This document shows, piece by piece, positions 7,260 to 15,939 of a stretch of DNA of 54,040 nt. Every line of letters begins with the position of its first letter. Position 1 is the first letter of the stretch. The notes under the pieces were generated by a model. That model was not told where the DNA came from. It saw nothing but the letters and a program-made list of their open reading frames with translations, and searched no databases. Position numbers and translations under genes: made by a program. Location of the stretch: contig JAJPID010000044.1 of assembly GCA_021324945.1 (NCBI GenBank), positions 1 to 54,040 on the forward strand, in the 5' to 3' direction. Origin of the DNA: Lysobacterales bacterium (lineage in GTDB: Bacteria; Pseudomonadota; Gammaproteobacteria; Xanthomonadales; Rhodanobacteraceae).

Positions 7260-9443
7260 ATGGCCAGAGCTAAAGCCCGCGCGCAACCCGGAGCCGCCGA
7301 GCCGGCGCCAAGCGATGCGCGCGGCGAAATCACCGACATCAATGCGCTGACTGCGCGGCTCGCCGAATACCTGCCTGCGGAAGCAATCACGCGTGTTCGC
7401 GGCGCGTATGCGGTGGGCGAGCGCGCGCACGGCGGCCAGAGGCGCCGCAGCGGCGAGCCCTACATCACGCATCCGCTGGCGGTCGCAGGCATCCTCGCGG
7501 GCCTGCATCTGGATGCGGAAACCATCATCGCCGCGATCCTGCACGACACGCTGGAAGACACCGGCCTGACGCGCGTGCAGCTCGAAGCGGGCTTCGGTTC
7601 CACCGTCGCGGAACTCGTCGACGGCGTCACCAAATTGGACAGCATCGACTTCGCTTCGCGCCAGGAAGCGGATGCGGAAAGTTTCCGCAAGATGCTGCTG
7701 GCGATGGCGCGCGATCTGCGCGTGATCCTGATCAAGCTTGCCGATCGTCTGCACAACATGCGCACGCTTGGTGCGATGGATCCGGCATCGCGCCGGCGCA
7801 TCGCACGCGAGACGCTGGAGATCTACGCACCGATCGCAGCGCGCCTCGGCATGAACGCGTTCAAGGCGGAGTTGCAGGATCTCGGTTTCCGCGCGTTGTA
7901 TCCTGACCGCTATCGCGTGATCGCCGCGCGCATCCAGAGCGCGCTCGGCAACCGCCGCGAGGCAATGGCCAAGATCGAGAACGAGCTGCGCGCGCGGCTG
8001 GCCGCCGACGGCATTGAGGCGCGCGTGATCAGCCGTGTGAAATCCCCTTACAGCATATGGTCCAAGATGCGCGCCGAACGAAAATCGTTCACGCAATTGA
8101 TGGATGTGTACGGCTCGCGTGTGGTGGTGGATTCGGTCGCGCATGCGTATCAGGCGTTGGGTTCGGTGCACGCGCTGTACAAGCCGGTGGAAGGGCGCTT
8201 CAAGGATTTCATCGCGATCCCGAAGGCGAACGGCTACCAGTCGCTGCACACTGTGCTGTTCGGGCCGTTCGGCGCGCCGATCGAAGTCCAGATCCGCACC
8301 GAGGACATGGACGCCGTGGCCGAGCGCGGCATCGCCGCGCACTGGATGTACAAGACCGACACGGGACCCTCAAACAGCGCGCAATCGCGCGCGCGAGAGT
8401 GGTTGTCGGGACTGGCCGACAGGCAGGCGGCGTTGCCGTCTTCGCTGGAATTCCTGGAGAACGTCAAGATCGATCTCTTTCCCGAAGAGGTCTATCTGTT
8501 CACGCCGCGCGGCGACATTCTTTCGCTGCCGAAGAATGCGACTGCGCTGGATTTCGCCTACGCGGTGCACACAGATGTCGGTCATCACGCGGTGGCAGCA
8601 CGCATCGATGGCACACTCGCGCCGCTGCGCGCGCTGCTGGCGTCAGGACAAACCGTCGAGATCGTCACCGCACCCTCAGCCGCACCGAATCCACACTGGC
8701 TGGATTTTGCCGCGACCGGCAAGGCGCGCACGGCGATCCGGCATTTCCTGAAACGCCTGCAGCACGAAGATGCGGTGGAGTTCGGTCATCGCATGCTGGA
8801 TCGTGCGCTGGATGCGCTGGGTTCAAGCCTTGATTCAATTCCGGCCGAAGCGCTGGAGAAATATCTGCACCAGCACAATCAGCGGCGGCTGGAAGAACTG
8901 CTTTCCGATATCGCGCTGGGCAACCGCATGCCCGATCAGGTGGCCGCACAACTGATCGCGCTGCACGGCGCGGCGGCTGGCCAGGCGGTGCGCGGACGCG
9001 AAAAGATCCGCATCAGCGGCGCCGAGCGCGGCATCCTCACCTTCGGCAATTGCTGTCATCCCTTGCCGGGCGACGACATCGTCGGTTTCCTCTCGCCGGG
9101 CAAGGGCATCGTGGTGCACCGGACCGGTTGCCCGAACATGCCGGAATTGTCCAAGCATCCCGAACGACGGGTGGAGATCGAATGGGATCGCGACGTGCAA
9201 GGCGACTACCGCGCACAACTGCGCATCGAAGTTGTCAACCGCCCGGGGGTGCTGGCCACCGTCGCGGCCGCGATCGCAGCAGCCGGTTCCAATATCGAAA
9301 ACGTCGAGTACACCGAACGCAGTCCGTTCGCCGCGACCTTGTTGTTCACGTTGGAAGTGAAGGATCGCAAGCACCTCGCGGACGTGATGCGCCGCGTGCG
9401 GCGAACGGGGGTGGTGAATGGGGTGTATCGGTATCCGGTGTAG
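7260..9443 (+). CDS. spoT: Bifunctional (p)ppGpp synthetase/hydrolase SpoT
   Basis: A 727-residue RSH enzyme that makes and degrades the stringent-response alarmone. Domain order: HD hydrolase ([15 protein letters not shown], then [12 protein letters not shown] with the metal-binding HD pair and later [12 protein letters not shown]), synthetase ([19 protein letters not shown] and [20 protein letters not shown]), TGS ([26 protein letters not shown]), a linker with a Cys/His motif [10 protein letters not shown], and a C-terminal ACT domain ([24 protein letters not shown]). The intact HD pair and the EDMD form of the synthetase loop indicate SpoT rather than RelA. It lies between rpoZ and ridA-recG. 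A large perfect inverted repeat follows the stop. Confidence 0.96.
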   Translation: MARAKARAQPGAAEPAPSDARGEITDINALTARLAEYLPAEAITRVRGAYAVGERAHGGQRRRSGEPYITHPLAVAGILAGLHLDAETIIAAILHDTLEDTGLTRVQLEAGFGSTVAELVDGVTKLDSIDFASRQEADAESFRKMLLAMARDLRVILIKLADRLHNMRTLGAMDPASRRRIARETLEIYAPIAARLGMNAFKAELQDLGFRALYPDRYRVIAARIQSALGNRREAMAKIENELRARLAADGIEARVISRVKSPYSIWSKMRAERKSFTQLMDVYGSRVVVDSVAHAYQALGSVHALYKPVEGRFKDFIAIPKANGYQSLHTVLFGPFGAPIEVQIRTEDMDAVAERGIAAHWMYKTDTGPSNSAQSRAREWLSGLADRQAALPSSLEFLENVKIDLFPEEVYLFTPRGDILSLPKNATALDFAYAVHTDVGHHAVAARIDGTLAPLRALLASGQTVEIVTAPSAAPNPHWLDFAATGKARTAIRHFLKRLQHEDAVEFGHRMLDRALDALGSSLDSIPAEALEKYLHQHNQRRLEELLSDIALGNRMPDQVAAQLIALHGAAAGQAVRGREKIRISGAERGILTFGNCCHPLPGDDIVGFLSPGKGIVVHRTGCPNMPELSKHPERRVEIEWDRDVQGDYRAQLRIEVVNRPGVLATVAAAIAAAGSNIENVEYTERSPFAATLLFTLEVKDRKHLADVMRRVRRTGVVNGVYRYPV

Positions 9444-9461
9444 AGAGTTGGGACAAGGGAT

Positions 9462-9518
9462 GAGTAGCGAGGGCGCGCTGCACTCGTCGCGCTATTCAAC
9501 CTCGCGCCCTCGCTACTC
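9462..9518. repeat. Post-gene perfect inverted repeat (copy 2 of 3)
   Basis: A perfect 16-bp inverted repeat, GAGTAGCGAGGGCGCG at 9462-9477 and its complement at 9503-9518, with a 25-base loop. Weaker pairing extends outward (GGGA/TCCC-like). It starts about 18 bases after the spoT stop. The GAGTAG/CTACTC words match the repeats after the kinase gene and gltA. Confidence 0.7.
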
Positions 9519-9567
9519 GTCTCTCTCCCCTGAACTACACTTACAGCCTCCCGAATTGGAAAACGTC

Positions 9568-9972
9568 ATGCCCCGGACTCCAATCCACACGCCCCACGCC
9601 CCGCAAGCCATCGGACCCTATTCCCAAGCCGTCCGCAGCGGCAACACGTTGTATCTCTCCGGCCAAACACCGCTCGACCCGTCCACGGGCGAAATGGTTG
9701 CAGGCAACATCGAGGCGCAGGCCGTGCGCGTGTTCGAGAACTTGAAGGCAGTGTTGGCGGCGGCGGACGCGACATTCGACGACGTGGTGCGCGTGGGCAT
9801 CTACATGACCGATCTCGGCAACTTCGCCACCGTCAACGAGGTGATGAAGCGCTATTTCCGCGAACCGTATCCGGCGCGCTCGACCATCGGCGTGGCGGCA
9901 CTCCCTCGCGGCGCGGCGGTGGAAATCGATCTGGTCGCGGAAGCCGCAGCTGATCTTGTCGGCTCACGCTGA
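9568..9972 (+). CDS. ridA: Reactive enamine/imine deaminase RidA
   Basis: A 134-residue member of the RidA/YjgF family, which hydrolyses reactive 2-aminoacrylate-type intermediates released by PLP enzymes. Signature segments are [13 protein letters not shown] at the N-terminus, [18 protein letters not shown], and the C-terminal [23 protein letters not shown] with the conserved active-site Arg. The ATG at 9568 gives the family length; a longer in-frame reading would run into the upstream repeat. GGAAAAC is a weak ribosome binding site. It sits between spoT and recG, where trmH is found in E. coli. Confidence 0.95.
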   Translation: MPRTPIHTPHAPQAIGPYSQAVRSGNTLYLSGQTPLDPSTGEMVAGNIEAQAVRVFENLKAVLAAADATFDDVVRVGIYMTDLGNFATVNEVMKRYFREPYPARSTIGVAALPRGAAVEIDLVAEAAADLVGSR

Positions 9973-10018
9973 CAGCGGGATACGCATTCTCCGCATCGCC
10001 GCCGCACGGCGCACTCGC

Positions 10019-10024
10019 TACCCT
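10019..10024 (+). promoter_or_regulatory. Candidate -10 hexamer for leaderless recG
   Basis: TACCCT, then exactly six bases (TGCGCG), then the recG ATG. No Shine-Dalgarno and no convincing -35 were seen. The spacing matches the hexamers before spoT, the EamA gene and the Ada-like gene. Confidence 0.4.
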
Positions 10025-10030
10025 TGCGCG

Positions 10031-12133
10031 ATGACCGATCGCACGCGCACTCCGCTCGATGAAGACGAGCCCGGTCTGGCGCCGGTAGGCTCGCTGCCTG
10101 GCGTCGGCTCGGCGTTGCAGCAGACGCTGGCGAAACTCGGCATCGTCCGCGTGCAGGACCTGTGGTTCCACCTGCCGCGGCAATACGAGGACCGCACGCG
10201 CATCACCGCCATCCGCGATGTGAAGATCGGCCACGCCGCACAAGTTGAAGGCGTGATCGAAGCGGTGGAAACCGGATTCCGCTACCGCGCGCAGTTGCGC
10301 GTGGCGATCACCGATGATTCGCAGACCACGCTCGTATTGCGCTTCTTCCATTTTCGCCGTGCGCAAGTCGAGCGCCTGATGCCCGGCGCGCGATTGCGCT
10401 GTTACGGCGAGGTGCGGCACGGCGCGCACGGTCCGGAGATGGTGCATCCGCAATATCAGATCGTGCATGCGACGAGCACGGTCGATGAGTGCCTGACGCC
10501 GGTGTATCCCGCAACGGAAGGCCTGGGCCAGCAGCGCCTGCGCTCATTGATCGCGAAAGCGCTGACGCGCCTGCCCGATGAAACGAAACTGGAACTGATC
10601 CCCGGCGCATTGCGCGAGCCGCTGCAATTGCTTTCGCTGCGCGATGCGTTGCTGACGGTGCACCGGCCGCCGCCCGATGCGGATCTCGACGCCCTGATGC
10701 GCGGTTCACATCCCGCGCAGCAGCGGCTGGCATTCGAGGAATTGTTGACGCATCACCTGAGTCTGAAACGTCTGCGCGCGCAGGTGCGCGTGCATCGCGC
10801 GCCGGCATTGCGCGAAAGCGCGGCGTTGCGCAAGCGCTTTATCGAAGCGCTGCCGTTCGCCTTGACCGATGCGCAACGGCGCGTGTCGTCGGAAATCGCT
10901 ACCGATCTCGCGCGTGCCGCGCCGATGCTGCGATTGGTGCAGGGCGACGTCGGCTCCGGCAAGACGGTCGTGGCCGCGCTGGCCGCATTGAGCGCAATCG
11001 CGAACGATCATCAGGTCGCGCTGATGGCGCCAACGGAATTGCTGGCAGAACAGCACCTGCGGAGTTTCAGGCAGTGGTTCGAACCGCTGGGCCTCGACGT
11101 GGTCTGGCTGGCCGGCAAGGTACAGGGCCGCGCACGGCAAACCGCGTTAGCGGCGGTTGCGGGCGGCGCGCCCATCGTGATCGGTACGCACGCATTGATG
11201 CAGGAAGGCGTGGTGTTCAAGCGGCTGGGACTTGCCATTGTGGACGAGCAACATCGTTTCGGCGTGCAACAGCGAATGGCCTTGCGCGACAAAGGTGCGG
11301 ATGCGGATTTGTTTCCGCATCAACTGGTGCTGACGGCCACGCCGATCCCGCGCACCCTGGCGATGAGCGTGTATGCCGATCTCGACATTTCCGCGCTGGA
11401 CGAATTGCCGCCGGGCCGCACACCGGTGCGAACCGTGGCGGTCTCGAACGCGCGCCGCGCGGAGGTGATCGAGCGCATCCGCGCCGCCTGCGCCGAGGGA
11501 CTGCAGGCTTACTGGGTGTGCACGATCATCGAGGAATCGGAGCAACTGATCGCGCAGGCGGCAGAAGTGACACACGCGGAACTGTCGCATGCATTGCCGC
11601 AACTGAAGATCGGCTTGCTGCACGGACGCATGAAGCCTGCGGAAAAGCAGGCGACGATGGATGCATTCAAGTCCGGCAAACTTGCATTGCTGGTCGCGAC
11701 GACCGTGATCGAGGTCGGCGTGGATGTCCCCAACGCCAGTTTGATGGTGATCGAAAACGCCGAACGCCTCGGCCTCGCACAACTGCATCAATTGCGCGGA
11801 CGGGTAGGGCGCGGCAGCGTGGCATCGAATTGTGTGCTGCTGTACCAGCCACCGCTCTCTGTACTGGCGAAGCAGCGGCTGGAAGTGATGCGCGAAACCA
11901 ATGACGGCTTCGTGATCGCGGAGAAGGATCTGCAATTGCGTGGTCCGGGTGAACTGCTGGGTACGAGACAAACGGGCGAGTTGGGATTTCGCATCGCGGA
12001 CATCGTCCGCGATGCGCATCTGCTGCCGGCCGTGCAACGCGTGGGCGCCGCGATTTTGCAGGAATATCCGGAACCAGCGGCGCGGCTGGTAACGCGCTGG
12101 ATCGGCGCGTCGGCGCGATTCGCGGATGCTTGA
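10031..12133 (+). CDS. recG: ATP-dependent DNA helicase RecG
   Basis: A 700-residue superfamily 2 helicase that remodels stalled replication forks and branch-migrates Holliday junctions. The N-terminal wedge/OB region starts around VGSLPGVGSALQQTLAKLGI and DLWFHLPRQYEDRT. Helicase motifs include Walker A GDVGSGKTVVAALA, motif II as DEQHRFG, LTATPIPRTLAMSVYADLDIS, and motif VI region LHQLRGRVGRGS. The C-terminal GPGELLGTRQTGELGFRIADIVRD is characteristic of RecG. The start at 10031 is chosen because the family N-terminus begins there and a TACCCT hexamer lies six bases upstream. Length is normal. Confidence 0.96.
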   Translation: MTDRTRTPLDEDEPGLAPVGSLPGVGSALQQTLAKLGIVRVQDLWFHLPRQYEDRTRITAIRDVKIGHAAQVEGVIEAVETGFRYRAQLRVAITDDSQTTLVLRFFHFRRAQVERLMPGARLRCYGEVRHGAHGPEMVHPQYQIVHATSTVDECLTPVYPATEGLGQQRLRSLIAKALTRLPDETKLELIPGALREPLQLLSLRDALLTVHRPPPDADLDALMRGSHPAQQRLAFEELLTHHLSLKRLRAQVRVHRAPALRESAALRKRFIEALPFALTDAQRRVSSEIATDLARAAPMLRLVQGDVGSGKTVVAALAALSAIANDHQVALMAPTELLAEQHLRSFRQWFEPLGLDVVWLAGKVQGRARQTALAAVAGGAPIVIGTHALMQEGVVFKRLGLAIVDEQHRFGVQQRMALRDKGADADLFPHQLVLTATPIPRTLAMSVYADLDISALDELPPGRTPVRTVAVSNARRAEVIERIRAACAEGLQAYWVCTIIEESEQLIAQAAEVTHAELSHALPQLKIGLLHGRMKPAEKQATMDAFKSGKLALLVATTVIEVGVDVPNASLMVIENAERLGLAQLHQLRGRVGRGSVASNCVLLYQPPLSVLAKQRLEVMRETNDGFVIAEKDLQLRGPGELLGTRQTGELGFRIADIVRDAHLLPAVQRVGAAILQEYPEPAARLVTRWIGASARFADA

Positions 12134-12172
12134 AACTATCAGTCCGCTAAACTCACCTGTTCTTCCCGCGCA

Positions 12173-13114
12173 ATGCATGACTCGATGCTCCTGATTGACA
12201 CCGACCCCGGCGTGGACGATGCGCTGGCGATCCTGATGGCGCACGCACACGCATCCGTGCTCGCATTGACGGTCACCGCCGGCAATGTCGGTCTGGCGCA
12301 GACCACCACGAATGCGCTGAAGCTGATGGAAATCATTGGTGCGGACACGCCGGTTTATCCGGGTTGCGACGCGCCGCTGCTGCGCAGACCGGAAGCCGAT
12401 GCGTCCCTCATCCACGGACGCGACGGTTTCGGCGACGCGAGTCTTGTGCCTGCCGTGCGCGAACCGGAAAACGAACACGCGTCGCTGGCGATGCTGCGCC
12501 TGACCCGCGAACACCCGAACGAAATCACCCTGGTGTGCATCGGGCCGCTGACCAATCTCGCGGTCGCGCTGAAGCTCGATCCGGCCCTGCCGCGGCGCGT
12601 GGCGCGTCTGGTGATCATGGGCGGCGCCGTCACCGGCCGCGGTAACTACGAACGCGTGCCGACGGAATTCAATATCGGCTTCGATCCCGAAGCGGCAGCG
12701 ATCGTGTTCGAGGCCTTTCAGCAATTCGATCTTGTCGATTGGGAAGCGACGACGCGGTATGGCATCGATCATGGCTTGTTGCAGCAATGGTTCGAGCGTG
12801 GCGATGCGCGCGCGAAATTCTTTGAGGCGATTTCCGCACACGCACGCAGAGCGAACATCGAACGTGGACGGCAAGGCTTGATGGCGGCCGATGCGCTGGC
12901 AATGGCCGTGGCACTTGATCCGGAGATCGTCACGCGCGCCGAAACGCGGCATGTGACGGTCGAAATTGAAGGGCGCCTCACGCGCGGCGCGACGGTGGTG
13001 GATTGGACCGGCTTCGGTGGCGGCAAATCCAACGCGCGGATCGCGATGGAGGTGGACCGACAGCGTTTCGAGACGCTGGTGGCGGCCGCACTGGGCGTGC
13101 AGACAGACGATTAG
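12173..13114 (+). CDS. Inosine/uridine-preferring nucleoside hydrolase family protein
   Basis: A 313-residue IunH-type enzyme predicted to cleave the N-glycosidic bond of ribonucleosides to base plus ribose. The calcium-binding DTDPGVDDA motif lies at about residues 9-17, and the region around [18 protein letters not shown] and the NFN-like [11 protein letters not shown] complete the active site. Base specificity cannot be read from the sequence. Translation may begin at the first ATG or at the fifth codon (MLLIDTDPG). A TAAACT hexamer 21 bases upstream may be part of its promoter. Confidence 0.88.
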   Translation: MHDSMLLIDTDPGVDDALAILMAHAHASVLALTVTAGNVGLAQTTTNALKLMEIIGADTPVYPGCDAPLLRRPEADASLIHGRDGFGDASLVPAVREPENEHASLAMLRLTREHPNEITLVCIGPLTNLAVALKLDPALPRRVARLVIMGGAVTGRGNYERVPTEFNIGFDPEAAAIVFEAFQQFDLVDWEATTRYGIDHGLLQQWFERGDARAKFFEAISAHARRANIERGRQGLMAADALAMAVALDPEIVTRAETRHVTVEIEGRLTRGATVVDWTGFGGGKSNARIAMEVDRQRFETLVAAALGVQTDD

Positions 13115-13130
13115 GGGATTGTCTCTCACC

Positions 13131-13161
13131 CTTTGCCTCTCCCGCAGCGAAAGAGGCAAAG
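13131..13161. repeat. Intergenic hairpin with 10-bp perfect stem
   Basis: CTTTGCCTCT at 13131-13140 pairs with AGAGGCAAAG at 13152-13161 across an 11-base loop. It lies 16 bases after the nucleoside hydrolase stop. No U-run follows directly, so it is a stem-loop of unknown role rather than a clear terminator. Confidence 0.6.
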
Positions 13162-13280
13162 AAGGTGCCGGGGGCACTGCTCCCGCTGACTGCAACCAGG
13201 CTACTTGCTCTTTTACTCGTCCCTGTTTTCGGTTATGCTGCCGCTCTTTTCCTGCGCGAAAATCCGCGCCCGGAGCCAGC

Positions 13281-13538
13281 ATGAAAGCCGACATCCATCC
13301 GAAGTATCAGCCGGTGGTATTCCAAGACATCTCCTCGGACTTCTCATTCCTGACCAGTTCGACGATGACGTCCAAGGAAACCATCAAGTGGGAAGACGGC
13401 AACGAGTATCCGCTGATCAAGGTGGAAATCTCGTCCGCTTCACATCCGTTCTATACCGGCAAGCAGAAGGTGATGGACACCGGCGGCCGCATCGACAAGT
13501 TCAAGCGGCGCTACGCGGCGGGCGCCAAGAAAGCCTGA
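13281..13538 (+). CDS. rpmE2: 50S ribosomal protein L31, type B (zinc-independent)
   Basis: An 85-residue L31 of the type B (YkgM/RpmE2) form. The N-terminus [16 protein letters not shown] and the end [25 protein letters not shown] are typical, and the protein contains no cysteine, so it lacks the zinc-binding CxxC of type A L31. CGGAG lies six bases before the ATG. In other bacteria type B L31 is often repressed by Zur, but I saw no convincing Zur palindrome upstream. A strong intrinsic terminator follows. Confidence 0.95.
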   Translation: MKADIHPKYQPVVFQDISSDFSFLTSSTMTSKETIKWEDGNEYPLIKVEISSASHPFYTGKQKVMDTGGRIDKFKRRYAAGAKKA

Positions 13539-13559
13539 GCGCCTCCGCTGCGATTTGTG

Positions 13560-13587
13560 AAAACGCCGGCCTCGCGCCGGCGTTTTT
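13560..13587 (+). terminator. Intrinsic terminator after rpmE2
   Basis: An 11-bp perfect stem (AAAACGCCGGC with its complement), a five-base loop CTCGC and a run of five T. It starts 21 bases after the rpmE2 stop. Confidence 0.9.
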
Positions 13588-13721
13588 GCGTGCGCATGTC
13601 CATCGTCACGGCGTCCAGCGTGCGCCCTGTGCGATAATTGCAGTTTGCACCAAGCGCCAACACTTGTATGAGGAGCGGCCGGAAGCACGCGCTTCCATTC
13701 GTTCCTGAGAAGGAGTTCTCC

Positions 13722-15008
13722 GTGTCCAAGACCGTCACGTTGACCGACAGCGCCAACCATTCCATGCAGATGCCGTTGGTGGACGGCACGATCGGCCCGA
13801 GCTGCATCGATATCGGCAATCTCTACAAGGAAACCGGGCACTTCACTTACGATCCGGGCTTCGCCGCGACCGCCGCCTGCAAGAGCGCGATCACCTTCAT
13901 CGATGGCGAAAAGGGCGTGTTGCTCTATCGCGGTTATCCGATCGAACAATTGGCCGAGAAGTCGAGCTTCCTTGAAGTTGCCTACCTGCTGCTGGAAGGC
14001 GAGCTCCCGACGCCAGAACAATTCGGCGCGTTCGAGGACGCGGTGACGCATCACACGATGATGCACGAATCGCTGAAGTCGTTCCTGCACGGCTTCCGGC
14101 ACGATGCGCATCCGATGGCGATGCTGTGCGGCTCGATCGCCTCGCTCTCTGCGTTTTATCACGACACGCTCAACATCAACGATCCCGCGCAGCGCAAACT
14201 GGCGGCGATCCGTTTGATCGCCAAGATGCCGACCATCGCGGCGGCGGCGTATCGCTATTCGATCGGCTGGCCCTTCCGCTATCCGCGCAACAATCTGGAA
14301 TACGTCACGCGCTTCCTGCACATGATGTTCGAGGTGCCGAGCGAACCGTTGGCGCTGAATCCGGTGGCAGCCAAGGCGCTCGATCTTCTGTTCATCCTGC
14401 ACGCCGATCACGAGCAGAACGCTTCGACTTCGACGGTGCGGCTGGTCGGTTCCACCGGCGCCAATCCGTATGCGTCCGTCGCCGCAGGCATCGCCGCGCT
14501 GTGGGGTCCGGCGCACGGCGGCGCGAACGAAGCCGTGTTGAAGATGCTGGCCGAGATCGGCGACGTGAAAAACGTCGACAAGGCCGTCGCGCGCGCCAAG
14601 GACAGGAATTCCGGTTTCCGTCTGATGGGTTTCGGACACCGCGTTTACAAGAACTTCGATCCGCGCGCCAAGATCATCCGTGAGATGACGCACAAGGTGC
14701 TGAATGAGCTCGGAGTCAGCGATCCCCTGCTGGATATTGCGCTCAAGCTGGAAGAGGCCGCGCTCAAAGACGATTATTTTGTGGAGCGCAAGCTGTATCC
14801 GAACGTCGATTTCTATTCCGGCATCATCTACAAGGCGCTGCGCATTCCAACCGATATGTTCACCGTGATGTTCGCGATCGCGCGCACCGCCGGTTGGATT
14901 TCGCACTGGATCGAGCAGCATGAATCCGACGACGCGCGCATCGGCCGCCCGCGGCAGGTTTATACCGGCGCGGTCAAAAGGGATTATGTGGGGATCGAGA
15001 GGCGGTGA
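13722..15008 (+). CDS. gltA: Citrate synthase
   Basis: A 428-residue type II (gammaproteobacterial, hexameric) citrate synthase condensing oxaloacetate and acetyl-CoA at the entry of the TCA cycle. Active-site segments are [14 protein letters not shown] and [12 protein letters not shown], with [15 protein letters not shown]. The GTG at 13722 is chosen over an upstream ATG because AAGGAG lies six bases before it and the resulting length matches E. coli GltA. A GATAAT hexamer at 13633-13638 could be the -10 of its promoter, giving a leader of about 80 bases. A palindromic repeat starts directly after the stop. Confidence 0.95.
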   Translation: MSKTVTLTDSANHSMQMPLVDGTIGPSCIDIGNLYKETGHFTYDPGFAATAACKSAITFIDGEKGVLLYRGYPIEQLAEKSSFLEVAYLLLEGELPTPEQFGAFEDAVTHHTMMHESLKSFLHGFRHDAHPMAMLCGSIASLSAFYHDTLNINDPAQRKLAAIRLIAKMPTIAAAAYRYSIGWPFRYPRNNLEYVTRFLHMMFEVPSEPLALNPVAAKALDLLFILHADHEQNASTSTVRLVGSTGANPYASVAAGIAALWGPAHGGANEAVLKMLAEIGDVKNVDKAVARAKDRNSGFRLMGFGHRVYKNFDPRAKIIREMTHKVLNELGVSDPLLDIALKLEEAALKDDYFVERKLYPNVDFYSGIIYKALRIPTDMFTVMFAIARTAGWISHWIEQHESDDARIGRPRQVYTGAVKRDYVGIERR

Positions 15009-15106
15009 GATGTGAGTGGTGAGCTGTGGGTGGTGAGCAGTGAGCAAGAGCACAGTCGATGCGCTGCTTCTTGCCACTCGTATCTCACAACTCACCACTT
15101 GCAGTT
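15009..15106. repeat. Post-gene imperfect inverted repeat (copy 3 of 3)
   Basis: The left arm is rich in GTGAGTGGTGAGCTGTGGG-like words. The right arm (CTCACAACTCACCACTTGC) is an imperfect complement, so the whole folds into a long hairpin. It begins at the gltA stop and reaches into the end of the convergent gene. It shares words with the repeats at 1384-1465 and 9462-9518. Confidence 0.55.
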
Positions 15107-15756
15107 CTCTCGAACTGCGCAATCTCCTCTTCCGCCATCATCATTTCCAGCGCGGCGAGTGACGCGCGCCGCATCGGTTTCTCATCGATGCGGTCAAGTG
15201 GCGGCTGTCGCAACGCATCGCGCGGAAAGATGGTGAGATCGATCGCGATGCCTTCGGCCGCAAACAGCAGCACGGGTTGATCGGCGCTGCGCTGGCGATC
15301 GATCCGCAGCGTGCGCATGCGTTGCTCGAATGGAATGCCACGTTCCTGCAAGAACAGCGCGACCTCTTCTGGCGAATCACAAAATACATGCAGACATACG
15401 GCCGAATGCGCATCGGCCGTGCCCTCCAGCACCGGTCCGACCAGACGCGGGTCGTAGGGTTTCAGAAAACGCATCGCTTCCGTCGCGGCTTCGCGGCGCG
15501 CGCGCAGCGCCTGCGGTTGCGAATCGGACTGGAACAGGCGCTGGTGTTCGCGCAGTGCGTCTTCGATCTCGCGGTTGCGCGGCAGTTGCTGCTCATCGTG
15601 CAGCCCCAGTCGCTCCGCGGCTTTCAGCTTGGCCTGACGGTAATCCCGCATGCCGTGCTCGCTGATCAGACGCGCTGCCTCGATCGCGACGCGGCGGCGC
15701 ATCTGGTGGCTTCGGCCTTCGGCGTGGATGCGATGGAAGTGTGCGGTCTTGCGCAT
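15085..15756 (-). CDS. Conserved protein of unknown function, predicted nucleotidyltransferase-like
   Basis: A 223-residue soluble protein with no signal peptide or membrane segment. The N-terminal part is strongly basic and helical (HRIHAEGRSHQMRRRVAIEAARLISEHG, then DYRQAKLKAAERLGL), followed by LPRNREIEDALREHQRLF. The C-terminal part contains short hydrophobic strands (VLLFAAEGIAIDLTIFP). The start at 15756 is supported by GGAGG eight bases upstream. I recall similar conserved proteins in xanthomonads, but assign no function. The C-terminal pattern loosely suggests a nucleotidyltransferase-like fold, which is a guess. It ends inside the repeat after gltA. Confidence 0.75.
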   Translation of the reverse strand: MRKTAHFHRIHAEGRSHQMRRRVAIEAARLISEHGMRDYRQAKLKAAERLGLHDEQQLPRNREIEDALREHQRLFQSDSQPQALRARREAATEAMRFLKPYDPRLVGPVLEGTADAHSAVCLHVFCDSPEEVALFLQERGIPFEQRMRTLRIDRQRSADQPVLLFAAEGIAIDLTIFPRDALRQPPLDRIDEKPMRRASLAALEMMMAEEEIAQFERTASGEL

Positions 15757-15939
15757 CGCCGTTTCCTCCATCATCCGCGTTGAGGGCAGTGTGGCGATCC
15801 GCGCGTGCAGATTCAAGCAAGGGCAAGCAGGGGTCGGAGGGCGGATAGCGTGGGCGCCTTGCTCAAAGCACCTCGAACCGGCATCTGCATTGCTCTCGAA
15901 GGTCACCCAGCGCCCACACAACCGCTCCCCAATCCCGCT

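Noticed and set aside
7146-8342. Long minus-strand open frame opposite spoT
   Set aside because: It is an antisense shadow caused by GC-rich codon structure. The plus strand carries full SpoT motifs throughout.
11147-13294. Very long minus-strand open frame opposite recG and the nucleoside hydrolase
   Set aside because: It spans two well-supported plus-strand genes and the gap between them. Composition (His/Arg/Gln-rich) is typical of an antisense frame.
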